NCBI RefSeq assembly: GCF_020497125.1
Contig: NC_059073.1
Span: 16,141,225 to 16,205,224, forward strand
Length of the DNA: 64,000 nt
Direction: 5' to 3'
Origin: Mauremys mutica
Taxonomy: Eukaryota; Chordata; Testudines; Geoemydidae
Part shown: piece by piece, positions 44,345 to 56,189 of the stretch
Numbering within the stretch: the first letter of the stretch is position 1
Layout: each line of letters starts with the position of its first letter
Program-made: the position numbers and the translations under genes
Notes under the pieces: model-generated
Databases searched by the model: none
The model's input: only the letters and a program-made list of their open reading frames with translations
What the model was told of the DNA's origin: nothing

Positions 44345-45403
44345 CATTTTTGTTTCCTAGCCTTGATACTGGGAGCCAGACTTACCCTGCTCTGCTGTGA
44401 GAACCCCCACTCCTGGGCTGTTCACACACAGCCTCTGGCATGTAAGCTGCTCTCAGCTACTTGCAAGCGAATGACACTAGCCAATATCTCCGGTCCCAGA
44501 CACAACCCTAGGAACCTCCGTCTTGGAGTGTCCAGTTATGCCCACTGGATACTGCAAGCTTATATGAGTTCATACATTTAACAAAGAAATTGATATGTAC
44601 CACGCTTGTTATCCCAAGGGGAGCCTCTGACACACTTCAAACCAAATGCACCGCTTTCAGGTAGAATAAACAAAGAGATTTATTAACTGTAAAGATAGAT
44701 GTTAAATGATTATAAGTCAAAGCATAACAAGTCATATTTAGTCAAATGAAATAAAAGCAAAACACATTCTAAGCTGATCTTAACCTTTCAGTGTCCTTAC
44801 AAACTAAGATGCTTCTCACCACAGGCTGGTTGGTTGCTCTTCAGCCAGGCTCTCCCCATAGATCAGCGCTTCAGTCGCGGTGGTGTCTGTAGATGGAGGT
44901 GGAAGAGAGAAGAAGAGCATGGCAAACATCTCTCCCTTTTATAATGTCCTTTCCTCCCTCTTGGCTTTGCCCCCCACCCCGCACCCTTTCAGAGTCAGGT
45001 GAGCATTACTCAGTCTCTCCAAACAAGGTTGAGAAATTCCCCTGGTGTGGCCTCATGCAGGTGAGTCATTGCATTGTAGCTCCCTTGCTGGACAATGGCT
45101 GTTGATGGGTTGTTTGACACCCAACCAAGGTGCTGGTTACTTTCCTTGCTGTTGCCTCTGTGGAGCTAATATCTGGCTGATTCCCGCAACTTACAGCATG
45201 TTTTAGTGACAACCATACAACACAATTCTCATAACTTTATATGCATTAATGATATACATATATGGATAGAAAAACGCCTTTCAGCAGATCATAATCTTTC
45301 CCCTGATACCTTGCAAGGCATCCTTTATATGTAAGATCACAATTATATGAAAATGAGGAATATGGGGGTTACAGTATGCTTCCCCAAGGTGTAGAATGTC
45401 ACA
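44345..45403 (-). mobile_element. Retroviral-type LTR and adjacent sequence, minus strand
   Basis: On the minus strand the block starts TGTGACATTCTACACC near 45403. It carries a TATA box, TATAAAA (complement of 44937-44943), and AATAAA (complement of 44679-44684), followed by sequence leading to a CA end near 44607 (plus-strand TGTTATCCC). TATA box, R-like stretch and polyadenylation signal in this order are the marks of an LTR of about 800 bp (44607-45403). Sequence at 44345-44606 is, from memory, commonly joined to it in turtles and may be more of the element. No gag, pol or env frame is visible, so a solo LTR is likely. No clear short target duplication was found. Confidence 0.55.
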
Positions 45404-45441
45404 GACACACAAAGGCAGAAGTGATTTAAAATAAACAATAA

Positions 45442-45461
45442 TGTGTGTGTGTGTGTGTGTG
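45442..45461. repeat. (TG)n microsatellite
   Basis: Ten uninterrupted TG units just beyond the LTR boundary. Confidence 0.95.
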
Positions 45462-46424
45462 ACACAGTTAGAGGCTAAAAAGTGAGCCAGACCTCTGATC
45501 ACTTAGGCACCAGTCAGCCCCCTAAAGAAATCTGATTGGGGAATATACAGCTAATTAGTTGATCAGTCTAGGGGCTGATGAACTAATTAGCCATCAGCTG
45601 AGGGCTACAAAAAGACACAGGAAAGGGGGGAGGATTGGGTTAGGTGAGGCCAGTATGTGCTGAGTTCCCAGGGGAGGGAGATCTCTGTTCCTCTCTTGCC
45701 CTGTGCGAAAGTCGCAAGAAACCATTGCAAATACTTGGCTACACAAGGCTGTATGGGTGTTGTTGGTGCGATTAGAGTCAGAGGTTTCTGAGTTTCAGAG
45801 TACAGGGATGGTGTGCACCCCATCACAAGGACGATAACCCATGCTTTTTAACTTCAAAAATTGATTCAGATTTGGTTATTGGCCCAGATTCTGGGAGGAA
45901 GTTTTCTTTGCTTGAGTCAGTCCAGTTTGCCTTTTCTTAGAGGAATGCAGCTCAGGATCATTAATGAGAGATGCACATATCATTTGATATGCATCTAGGT
46001 ACTGACAATCCATCAATAATTATAGGGTGAATTAAACCAATTAATAATTCAAACAGCTTTATTGAGAGTTAATCAATCACAGCCTGTGGCTCTCTACTGT
46101 ATGTAACTTTTACTTTGTGTAGTTGTCATTGTTCACACGTTTGTGATAACTATTATGTACACTAGCTACTATAACATTTTACAATTTAAATCAGGTCCAT
46201 CTGTGAGATGATTGAATGTTTAACAAGTGTTTCTAATGAAATGACCACAGTAAGGCATAAAAAACACAACATGATTTTAATACCTCTTAACGGACATTAA
46301 AAACATGAAATGTTTTGTCAGTTTTAGCTCTTATAGAAACACAAGACAGCATTCAGTACAGAAAAGAATAAAAGTTAGGACTTCTGAAAAGCACTCAGAT
46401 TAGTCAAACTCAGTCGTGCTGGGT
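45462..46424. other. Unassigned, 45500-45830 possibly retroelement-derived
   Basis: TGATGAACTAATTAGCCATC and GGCTACAAAAAGACACAGG near 45580-45625 recall the promoter-proximal part of reptile LTR elements, but no polyadenylation signal or end confirms it. The remainder has no feature. Confidence 0.3.
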
Positions 46425-46830
46425 CAGAGATGGTTTTCTAATCCCACAAATATTTTTGACAGTTCAAAATTGTTTACCATCCCAAATTGGGACAAAAAGT
46501 CAAAATCTCAATGTCCACAAAATCAAAATGTGAAAACCAACTAACCAAAATAAAAAAATTCAGTTTGGGTCAATTGCAGCATTTTGTTTGGATATTTTTG
46601 AAATGTTTTTTTTCTTCCATTTTTCCTTTTTTTCCCCTCAGTAGTTTAAATAGCAAAACAAAATGTCATTTCAAATCCGTGTTTTTTTTCAAAAATGGAC
46701 AAATGAATTGTTTCAGCAATTTCAATCTTTTTTGAGTCACGAGAACCATCAAAATCCACCCTTGTTTCTCAAACAGTTTTGGTTTCAATGAAACATTATC
46801 AGACCAAAAAAAAAAAAAGTAGCAGAAACC
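46425..46830. repeat. AT-rich A/T-tract repeat
   Basis: Contains GACAGTTCAAAATTGTTTAC, AAATTGGGACAAAAAGTCAA and CAATTTCAATCTTTTTTGAG. One of the longest copies of the AT-rich family. Confidence 0.45.
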
Positions 46831-47802
46831 TTTCCAACCAATTCTAAGCTCTTTGGGAGTAAGGTGAATCTTCTTCTTTGTGTGTGCACGTAACGGGGCC
46901 TGAGCCTCTGACACTTACCAAACTACTCCAGCTATGAATGTGCTACTCCACTGAATTCAAAGTAAATGTGTCCTCCTTATTTCTCAAAGATTATTCTGAA
47001 GTCTTTGGCTTCTGTTTTTCTATTAAGCACTTAGCAAAAGGGTGCAATAGAGGTACTGACCTGTCCTTAAAGCCCTTCTATGTTGAGATGCCTACAAAAC
47101 ACTTGACATTGGTTAGATAGCAGGGGTGCTACGACTGCTTATTACATTAATCACAATCATCCTGCTGATGCCCTGTTCCGTGTGTTGTAGTCACCTGTTA
47201 TCATATACTTGGAATGTAAATTTCTGGTGGCATGGACTGTCATTTTGTTATTTGAGGGCCTTAAGACATTACTGAAACACCAATGTTAAAGAAGTAGAGG
47301 TACCAGGATTACAGTCTGTTAGTAGATTTTGTACTTCATTTTGTACTTCAAATGATTCACCGCAGCGTTAAGATGGCAATGCAAGTCCAGTGAGAGAGGA
47401 GTCTATTTATGCTACACCCTGAGAGCAATGTGATACGTATACACAGACTGGAGCCATATGGCAGATTAAAGCATCAGACTAGCCTAAGCACTGCTGCTTT
47501 CCCACAGCTAGTGTTGAAATATTTATTTCTGCAGGGTGTTATAAAAAGGCATCAATATTGCACTTGACAGAATAACAGTAGCATGGCCCCAGTATACTAG
47601 GTGACATGACAAAACCTGAGGGGCTGAGAAGCAGTCAAAGCAGAATAAAGTCAAAACCAGTAGAGAGGGGAGGACAGTGTAAACTGAAAGGCATCTTTAA
47701 AAACTAGAAGGGCAAGAAAGATCAACCAAGACTCTGCACACAACATGAGGGCTAGGCAAAAGCACCAATCTTGACAGAACGTTGTGGGACCTTGGATCAT
47801 TC
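46831..47802. other. Unassigned
   Basis: About 1 kb without a recognised exon or repeat. Confidence 0.4.
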
Positions 47803-47990
47803 AGGGTATGTCTACACTGCACAGCTCTGACTCAGGTTTGAGCCCAAGCCCCCTTTTCATCCACACACAAGTCAGTCTGACTTGGGTGAGCAAGTGTAAC
47901 CTGTGCCTCTTTGGTGTGGTGCTATGTCCCACTCTAGTGGCACCTAGACCACCTAGAGATTGATGAGTCTGCTACAGCCTTAGCTAATAA
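47803..47990 (+). mobile_element. Fragment with GGGTATGTCTACACTGCA end
   Basis: The opening GGGTATGTCTACACTGCA is the same terminus as the 1061-bp element at 11191. Internal GACTCAGGTTTGAGCCCAAG is also shared in type with that element's GGGCTCAAGCCCGAGTTGG. Only the left end is present; a right end was not found before the SINE. Confidence 0.5.
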
Positions 47991-47991
47991 T

Positions 47992-48177
47992 AAATGGAGA
48001 TATACCCATCTCACAGAGCTAGAAGGGACCCTGAAAGGTCATTGAGTCCAGTCCCCTGCATTCACCAAGGACCAAGTACTGATTTTGCCCCACATCCCAA
48101 GTGGCCCCCTCAAGGATTGAGCTCACAAACTTGGGTTTAGTAGGCCAATGCTCCAACCACTGGGCTATGCCTCCCCT
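47992..48177 (-). mobile_element. tRNA-derived SINE, minus strand, full length
   Basis: The plus strand runs from the tail (GGAGATATACCCATCTCA, TAGAAGGGACCCTGAAAGG) through GATTTTGCCCCACATCCC to the head (GGATTGAGCTCACAAACTTG, CACTGGGCTATGCCTCCCC). This is the complement of the SINE at 1451-3445 and shows what that copy looks like uninterrupted: about 186 bp. Confidence 0.88.
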
Positions 48178-48189
48178 AAACCATGTGCT

Positions 48190-48282
48190 TTTTAGCTCAT
48201 GCAGTCAAGGCTCATACACTAAGCTACAGCGGTCCCAGGTTCGATCCCACCTACTAACAACCAGGGCCTGTTGGCATTACAC
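48190..48282 (+). mobile_element. tRNA-derived SINE head, second family
   Basis: TTTTAGCTCATGCAGTCAAG (A-box region) and CCCAGGTTCGATCCCACC (B box GGTTCGATCC, a perfect match to the tRNA consensus) lie at tRNA spacing. A tail reading CAGGGCCTGTTGGCATTACA follows. A tRNA gene is unlikely because no acceptor stem closes. Confidence 0.65.
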
Positions 48283-48299
48283 AAGCACTTAGAACCTGA

Positions 48300-48515
48300 A
48301 AAGTTAATTAAATTAATCTCAGATATGATACTGTGGAATTGGAGAGGTTAAAAGAAGAACAGCAAACTATTAGGGGCATGGAAAAAATTCTCATGTGAAG
48401 AGAGACTGAAAAGATTGAAATTATTCACTTTAGAAAGATGAAAAAGGGATGATAAAAGTATATAAAATAAAGAATGTTATAGAAAAGCGAAATCAGGAGC
48501 ATCAGTTCTTCCTGT
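48300..48515 (+). pseudogene. CR1 ORF2 relic, left of hAT insertion
   Basis: Decayed CR1 ORF2 C-terminal sequence: GGAGAGGTTAAAAGAAGAAC, AGAGAGACTGAAAAGATTGA and ATAAAAGTATATAAAATAAA correspond to the [10 protein letters not shown]...LKRLGLF...VYKI region. Broken by stops. It stops at the 8-bp duplication of the hAT and resumes at 49453. Confidence 0.75.
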
Positions 48516-48523
48516 CTCATAAC

Positions 48524-49444
48524 TAAGACTACGTTTTAATCACAGGAATTTTTAGTAAAAGTCAGAGAGGTCACGGGCAGTAAAAAAAATTCACGGCCCT
48601 GTCCACAACTTTTACTATATACCCCTAACTAAAACTTGGTGGGGGCTGTCTGGGGGCACCGCAGGTGCTGGAGGAGGGCAGTCTGGGTGCTGGGTTGGGA
48701 GGGCTGGCAGCAGCGTGCAGCCCGGGATCCCTGCTGGTGCTGGGGGGACTGGGCAAGCAGCAGTGATCGGAGGGGGGTATTGGAACGTGGCCCGGGACCG
48801 CCACTGGTGCTGGGATGGGGTTTGGTGGGGCCTGCAGGCTCCCTACCTGGCTCCATGCCTCCCCCCCACCAACAGCAGCAGAGTTTGGGTGTGGGAGGGG
48901 GCAGGGGGATGGGGCACGGAACAGGGTGAGGCAGGCTCTGGGCGGTGCTTACCTGGGGGGCTCCCCGGAAGTGGCAGTATCCACCTAGCTCAGCTCAAAG
49001 GCAGAGGTATGACCAGGCAGCTCTGCGTACTGTCTCCACCCAGAGCACTGGCCTCACAGCTCCCATTGGCCAGGAACTGCAGCCAATGGGAGCTGCAGGG
49101 GCGGTGCCCTGGGTGGAGGCAGCGCACAGAACTGCCTGGTCATGCCTCCATCTAGCAGCTGAGCAAGGGGGATGTTGCTGCTTCCAGGGAGCACCCCAGG
49201 TAAGCGCCGCCCAGAGCCCACCTTACCCCGTCCCGTGCCCCAAGCCTCTGCCCTCTCACACACCCAAACTCTGCTGCTGGGGGTGGGGGCTCAGTCGCTT
49301 GAGACTGACCCATCAGCGGCTGGTATGACTGGCGCTGGGGCTGCCTGAGCTGCCCCTGAGGCAGGTGCATCAGCTGCTGCAGAAGTCACAGATGTCACAG
49401 AAACTCATGGAATCCGTGACTTCCGTGACAAACTTGCAGCCTTA
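48524..49444. mobile_element. Non-autonomous hAT, 921 bp, with large palindrome
   Basis: Ends TAAGACTACGTTTTAATCAC and TGACAAACTTGCAGCCTTA are imperfect inverted repeats (TAAG-CT-C...). A perfect 8-bp duplication CTCATAAC flanks it (48516-48523 and 49445-49452). The interior carries a palindrome with arms at about 49007-49070 and 49082-49145. GC-rich open frames (48636-49328 and the opposite strand) come from composition and encode no transposase. Confidence 0.93.
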
Positions 49445-49452
49445 CTCATAAC

Positions 49453-49855
49453 ATAAGGAGATAAACAATGAAACAGAAAAGTGGCAACCTCAAAACATGT
49501 AAAGAAATCCTTTTTCACTCAAAACACCAATAGCCTGCAGAACTCATTGCCACACAATGTTGTTGAGGTGGAAAACTTAGCAAGATTCAAATAGGAATTG
49601 GATGTGTATTCGAATAACAAGAGTATCCAGTTATATTAGTTAATGCTAATGAAATTTTGAAGGGATAGTAAACCTCATGCTTCTGGTTTTAGTCCTATTA
49701 AGGTGAAGATCTAATATGGAGACAGATTATCCCACAGCTGTCTAAGCAAGATTTCTTTGACCTGCCTCTGAGGCATCTGAAGCTGGCCACTGTTGGAGAC
49801 AGAATACTGGAGAATAGCTGGACCATGGGAGTGATCCAGTTGCTATGAATAAATA
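49453..49855 (+). pseudogene. CR1 ORF2 end and 3' UTR, right of hAT insertion
   Basis: CTGCAGAACTCATTGCCACA is the decayed counterpart of the NLWNSLP segment at 23390. The 3' UTR follows: GACCTGCCTCTGAGGCATCT and GGCCACTGTTGGAGACAGAA, close to the CR1 3' UTR at 23590-23650. Confidence 0.75.
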
Positions 49856-51689
49856 GGCTGACAGAACGATGTTAGGGATCAAACTTGCCCGTTAAGCTTT
49901 AGTAGCCTGATAGAGGTTTGAACATCTGACATTTCTTTTGTGCTAGAGGCAAAATTATGCTTTGATCTCGCTTATTATAGAAAAAGTGGATGATAAAACC
50001 TCCTAACAGAACGTGGTATATTTCATACTCTCAGAGCTTTGACAATGCCTTTATTTCCAGTATACACAGGGAACTTGCTTTCCACCTCCACTCCCATTTT
50101 TTGTCTTCTAGCCAGACTAGAGTATTTAATTCCAATGACAAATTGAGCAAATTAATGTTATTGAACAGAACAGGGATAAGATATAAAGTTCCTAATTTTA
50201 ATGAGCATAGAACATTTTATGAGCTATAGAAACAAGAATTTCAAGCAGCTTTATTTACCCATTTTCTCAACCGGTGGAGTAACTGGGCAGGGTGTCCTTC
50301 ACAATTGTTGAAACAAGGTTAAGTAGCATAACATACTTTTCCATATTTTCTGCCCTTCCCAGAGATTAATTTATGGGATGTAGTAAATACATATGGCACC
50401 ATTTCAATCTGTTTTATATCATTTGCTTTTGTGTTTTATTGCAAAAAGAAAGTGGCTACTAATGTATTCATATTACACTAATACCTGGAAACAATCAACC
50501 ATATAATTCAGTCATTACACAGTGAGTAATAAAGATCAATGCAATTTTTAAAGTGGAGAAATAAATCTGCCTAGCTAATATTTTTCTAAGATGTGTAGAG
50601 ATTTCGGGTGTCAGTATGTATATCTCCACCCTGACTGAAATCTATCTTTAGTGGATGAACAGGCAATCTGAACTGTTATGCAAATGTGACCTTCAAGACA
50701 GTTGAGACAGAAAAAAAAAAGATATCATCTGTCCAAAAGTATCTTGCAAATGCTTCTGATTTTTAAACAAAGGGGTTACTTTTAGGCTGTATGATCTCAA
50801 GATTAATCATCAAAACAATCTTTTTGAACTCTGTAACATAAAAGGCATACTGAAAAATGTCATTCCCGGCCTGTAACTTTCAATTCTTAGAAGAAACCAA
50901 GTAAGTTGAGAATTCCTAAGGCACAACTGATATGCCTTAATATTTGAAGGCTTTCATGGATAGCTCATGGTTTGCAAGTCGTATAATCCAAAGACCAATA
51001 CTCCAGCAGAATAGCCTTGTCAGTCAAAGCATTTTTTTCTTTTGAATATCTGTACAAATTGTACATTGACTACCGTGGTTCTCTAAGCCAACTTCGTACA
51101 CAATGTTCTGACTCAAGCAAATATATAAAATGTGTGAGATGAGCACTAAATTAACTGTATTCCCAGCAATTTGCAGAAATGTGACTCATCTACAAGTTAT
51201 CAGGTGCCTGGAGTAACTGCTGCTGTGGGCAAAATGCATTACAGTTCTATAGTGGTGTTTTATGCCACTATACAGTACACTCCAGACACTAAAGATTCAG
51301 AGCTTCATTCATGTGCATCTTCATTACATCCAAGTGCTCTTTTTCACTTTTGTTTCAGATGCACTAACCAAGAATTTGGTGGCTCGAACAGGAACGTAGT
51401 CAAATTTGGGGCCTACCAAGTTTGACCAATTCTTATAGGGCCTAATCAAGAAACCTTTGAAGTTGAAAGGACTGGAAGAGTCCTTTCAAGCAATTCAATA
51501 CATTTTGGACTGGACCCACAGTTCCCGTTCCTTCTCATATTCAATTTAGTTGGAAGGCTCTGACCTCGGTGGTACAAAATCGGACACTTTGTTTTTAGAA
51601 TTGTTTGTAACAGGCCTTCACCACTTTCCTGGCTCATCTCACACCTTTATTTTCTTTATTATTGTTTGTTGTATGTATTATGGTAGCAC
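49856..51689. other. Unassigned, repeat-poor
   Basis: About 1.8 kb with no recognised exon or repeat. Frames at 49990-50229 and 51171-51425 have no known domain. Confidence 0.4.
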
Positions 51690-52018
51690 CTGTACTTCTT
51701 ATTTAAACTACAAAACTGCCTAAAGGCTCCAGTCAAAATCAGAGGCCTATTGTGCTAGGCACTGTACAAACATAGATTAAGAGACAGTTCCTGCCCCCAA
51801 AGAGTTTACAATCTACATAGGCAAGATAAAGGAAAAAAGAAACACAAAAAGGTAAAATGACTTGCTCACGGTCACATAGCAGAACAGTGGCAGAGGTCAC
51901 CAAAGAACACAAGTCTCCTGAATTCCAGACCACTGCCATACCATCTGGACCTCGCTGCCCATAGACCTCAGTGGGGATCAGAGCACCATTGTGCTGGGTG
52001 CTGTAGACACACAGAGTG
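51690..52018 (-). mobile_element. MIR-like CORE-SINE, minus strand, plus second 3' fragment
   Basis: GCCTATTGTGCTAGGCACTG, AACATAGATTAAGAGACAGT, AAAATGACTTGCTCACGGTC and CTGAATTCCAGACCACTGCC are the complement of a long MIR-like copy (about 51720-51950). A second 3' fragment (GGGGATCAGAGCACCATTGT) follows at 51972-52018, suggesting two insertions or a duplication. Confidence 0.75.
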
Positions 52019-52019
52019 A

Positions 52020-52710
52020 AAGACCAGAGTTGGCCAAAAATAAACATTTCCATTGTATGGGAAATGCCAATATTTTGACATTTGTTTTTGTCCTCATTTG
52101 GGAGAAAAAGTCAATATCAAATTTTGCATACAACGGAAAAATTTATTTTGACATTCCCAAATGGAAACTTTTCTTTTCATCTCAATTAAACACTGAATTG
52201 TACCCACCTGAGCTGTTGTGGTGTCTCATTGGAGTTGTAGCACAGATACCTCATATCCCTATTTTCCTCACTGTGTGGGGCTTCCTGATCAGTCTACATT
52301 TTCCATGATGCACTGCAATCACTGGACTCATTATATCTCACAGTGATTCAACAAAAGGGGAGCCCATGATGCATCATGCGAAATATAGTCCAGCCATGGA
52401 TCCTCTGCCATGAGGAGAATGGATCATGAGGTAGCTGAACTAAAACTCCCATGAGGCACCACAGCAGCTCAGGGAAACCCAGATTAATATTGAATTATCC
52501 TGAAATAGAACATATTAGTTTGGATGAACAAACCAGAATGTTTTAATTTGGATCAATCTGAGCCAAACCTCCCCTCCACCCCCATTTTTGTTTTTTTTTT
52601 CTTTTAGATTTTGCCAATAGAAAATAAAAAATGTTTGGCAAATTCAACATTTTCCTGTGAAACAATTTGAATGAGTAGAAACTGCATTTTCTGGAAAAAA
52701 AATCAATGGA
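52020..52710. repeat. Composite AT-rich repeat enclosing an 'ACTCCCATGA' block
   Basis: AT-rich arms (52020-52200, 52500-52710) enclose TTTCCATGATGCACTGCAAT and AAAACTCCCATGAGGCACC. Same architecture as 18070-18640. Confidence 0.55.
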
Positions 52711-52714
52711 CAAT

Positions 52715-52905
52715 TCCCTGTCCTGAAGTGCTTACAATATAAATAGACAAGATGGACAAAGGGTGAGAGATATTATTCCCATTTTATAGATAGGGAACTG
52801 AGGCATAGAAATTAAACAACTTACTGAACCTCTCCAAGGAAGAGTGTGGCAGATTCAGGAATTAAACTCACATCTCCTGAGACCCAGCTCAGGGCCTTAC
52901 TCAGA
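52715..52905 (-). mobile_element. MIR-like CORE-SINE, minus strand
   Basis: CTGTCCTGAAGTGCTTACAA, CCATTTTATAGATAGGGAAC, TGAGGCATAGAAATTAAAC and GGAATTAAACTCACATCTCC are the complement of a MIR-like core and head. Confidence 0.75.
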
Positions 52906-55809
52906 ACATCCATTTTCCTCTCTGGCTTGTCTTTTGGAGTAAGGACCTTTTACTCTGGAGCTTCTGCCATCATCAAGCATCTTCTTTATTTTTCCTTCTC
53001 AACTCTCCATCTCTTTTCCAATCACATCACAAACAGCCTTTTTGTCCACTGCCCTCACCCTTATTTATGTAGCTATAACTGTATTACCAAACTCCGTAAA
53101 ATAATGCAATTTGTAGAAAAGAGATTATAAAATATGGGCCCAATCCCGGAAACTTTACAAACCTCAAACTCCTGCTGCAACTGTGGGGCCCATCTCTCAC
53201 AATGACCCCTATCATTTCACTGGTAGTCTCAGATATATTGTTCTTTAAAGCAAATGCATAATGCATCAGGTTGCTGTATTTCTCAAAACGAACAAAGCCA
53301 ATACCTGCAGCCCAGACCTTATGAGCAGCCCTAGAATAATGAATCATGTTATGCATCAAAGAGAGAAGGAGTTGTTAAGGAAACAGATTTTGGGTTCAGC
53401 TTCCTAGGGATTATTACAAACCAACAGTGAATTAAAAAAACACATTATGAAACAATCTTGGCAAATAACTTGATAGCATGTTTTATGCTGGGCATTAATT
53501 TATACGAAGTTCTGAGAGAAATCTCTTATGCCATTACATAGCTCATTCAATAGTGAATGAATTCAGCGTGATTAACATTATTACTGTGATTTGCAAAGGA
53601 AGTAATAACAACTTGCCATTTATTATAAAGCCTTCCCAGAAAAAAGCAGAGATCTCTCACATCATCCATTGACAGCATCTACACACAGCGCATGTTGTAG
53701 CAGCAACAGAGGGGCTGGACGGGTACAGAGCTTCTGTGGGCTCTAATTAATGTGTGGCGCATGGAGAGGCTTTGCGGGGTAAATCTTCAGTTTGATCCAG
53801 AGGGTACAGGACTGTGGCCATATAACTCCTTTTGGACTCAGTTATGAGCTGGCTGTGTGCTTGGATGGGGAGTAAGGCGCTTTAAGGATTCTCACTTAAC
53901 TGTACTCCCCATGTGGCTATTTGCAACACAAGACCTGGCGCAGGGGCAGAGAGCAGCTGCCACCAGGATACTAATCCCCCACACACAGATGGGAACCGAG
54001 GGAGTGGACTAGTTGGGGTGCAAAGTAAGTGTAGCCATAGCTCCATGCCCTCAATGCACTGGCCACCACAGCTGGGTCAATGCAGAGGAGGAAGTCGGTT
54101 GGCACAGCTTAATTTCCCCATGGAGTAAGAGGGCAGCAGGGACTAGACTGTGGCTCGGAAACCCTGGGACAGGCAGTTGTGCACTTCCCCTTACTCAGGA
54201 AAGAGTGTAGGACGATAGTCTACCCCATTGTTGTGAAGCTGAAGGCATTCTCAATGGTTAAACTCTAGCAAAGGCACTGAGATACATTGAATTATCTGGA
54301 TTTTGCCAGCTAGTTCTTGATCGAAAGCAAAACCTCTTGTAACCCCATCCATTGACAGTACAGTCCACAACATGCTGGACACACATGCTGGGAAGCAAAC
54401 AGAGTAACAAGGAAAAGGTACGGTATGTTGCCACTGTACAATGGATCCTTTTTATAGTAAATTCAGAGTGGTGTAGAATGATCGTCACTTTGATGCTTTG
54501 CAATATTCCTACTGCAAATCTGGTTGTAAGCAACCTTTGCTTTTTAGGGCCTGATCCAAAGCTCATTGAAGCCAGTGGAAAGACTACCCTTGATTTCAAC
54601 AGCACAAGCTCATACAAAATTATTGGGGAGAAAATAATGACTACTTTCTGGAGTAAGCCTCTGCAGTGAAAGGATCTTGCCTCCAGCAGAACAGAAGTGG
54701 TTCTGCTGCCTCTTGGCTGCTGCAGAGACCTGTTATTGGAAGGCCCTTCCATAGTGCATCAGAGAGGGCTTTGGAGAGTGAGGCTGGTGGGTCTACACTA
54801 AATAGTAAGAAGGGGTCAACACAGGGACTTTGAACATAGTACAGCATGGGGATGGATTCCTTCCCGCAAACAGTGGTACATGCAGCTATGTAATTAGTGT
54901 GACTTTTTTGTGACCTGCACCTTTAAACACTGACGGCTGGAGGGCAACAGACATTTTGTGAAGCAGAGCTGATGCAGCACATCATGGAGATATACACTCC
55001 CAGCTGATGTAACATGGTACAAAAATACACACTCTTTGTGCTCTGCAGCTACTTTTGTTCTTTCTCAATTGTTTCCTTTAAAATAAAGCTAATTTTAGCC
55101 TGGATGTGCCTGGTTACCATTTGTTTATGGAGAAACATACATAATCCCCCACCTCAGACCTCAGTACTCGGGATGTGTCCTAGGGCTTTGACCTGATCAG
55201 ATAGTCCTTCGCCATTCAGTTTTTTGACAGAGAAGGGATTTGATTTGTAACAATGCAGAAATAATAAAGCAGAATGATGGTGGACTTTTTATGCAGCCTC
55301 CACTGTTTTTGGAATGTTGCATCATTGCTGCCGAAGTGGCTTGTGTTACTTGTCACATCACCATCTCGCTTTTGCAGGCTGCTCACGAAATATTGAAAAA
55401 TTACACAACAGGCTGATGTTTATTGGCATGACTGTTTCATTTGCTTCAAGCGTAAATATTTATGATCAGCGCATGGCTAGCACTGTGACAAGGCTCTTTT
55501 CAAATACAACACAGTGTCATGTACTTTGAAGAGAAGGGGCCATCTCCACTACAGTGACTGTATCTAAACCTTTCTCACACTGACAGTGCAATCTCTGTAG
55601 ACGAAGGTTTGGAATCTTGACACTAGATGGTACCCCATTACAGACAGTAGCTTTCTGTTTGGGAATTAAGCTCAAGAACGTCATTAATATTGTTCACTCA
55701 TCATAAATGAGCATTTGACAAGGAAATCCATGTGAATTATATATTCATATAAGTTAATGAATAGGCAACTTTTTTACATGCTCTAACACTAGTTACATAT
55801 TTTATTCGT
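52906..55809. other. Unassigned, longest repeat-poor stretch
   Basis: Nearly 3 kb without a confident repeat, exon or RNA gene. A half-foldback (GGGCCTGATCCAAAGCTCAT) lies at 54547-54566. 53440-53640 is AT-rich with words such as GTGATTAACATTATTACTGT and may be conserved regulatory DNA. The 164-codon minus-strand frame at 54258-54752 has no recognisable domain. Confidence 0.4.
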
Positions 55810-55940
55810 TGTAGTTATTCCTATCACAGTAGTCCCTAGAGGCTCCAACTGAGTTCAAGGCCACATTGTGCCAAAATACATAGTAAGAAATGGTCCCGAC
55901 TCATAGAATTCACAGTTTAAATAGATAAGATAGACAAGGG
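55810..55940 (-). mobile_element. MIR-like 3' fragment, minus strand
   Basis: AGTAGTCCCTAGAGGCTCCA, GGCCACATTGTGCCAAAATA and TAGATAAGATAGACAAGGGG are the complement of the MIR-like 3' part. Confidence 0.6.
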
Positions 55941-56189
55941 GTGGCAGAATTTTCCACAGGTTCCGACCCTGCTTTAACCATTAGCAGACCTGCCTTTTAT
56001 ATGATGCTTACAAGAGTAGAACAAACCGAGGCTCTCATGGCATATATACGTAAAGTAATTGCAGTAACATATAATTTACCTTTGATGCTTCATTAAGACA
56101 CTGCAGATGTATCACTGGTAATTGTGAAATGTGAAAAAAATGGTTAATATGAATTTTTGAAGCCTTAAAAAAATCTACTTATTCGATGG
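55941..56189. other. Unassigned spacer
   Basis: No feature recognised. Confidence 0.4.

Noticed and set aside
48190..48282. Possible tRNA gene (perfect B box)
   Set aside because: The A and B boxes are present, but no acceptor stem, anticodon arm or terminator closes a tRNA, and a SINE-type tail follows.
54258..54752. 164-codon minus-strand frame in a repeat-poor region
   Set aside because: No known domain, no codon or splice evidence, and an overlapping plus-strand frame of similar length. Kept as unassigned.
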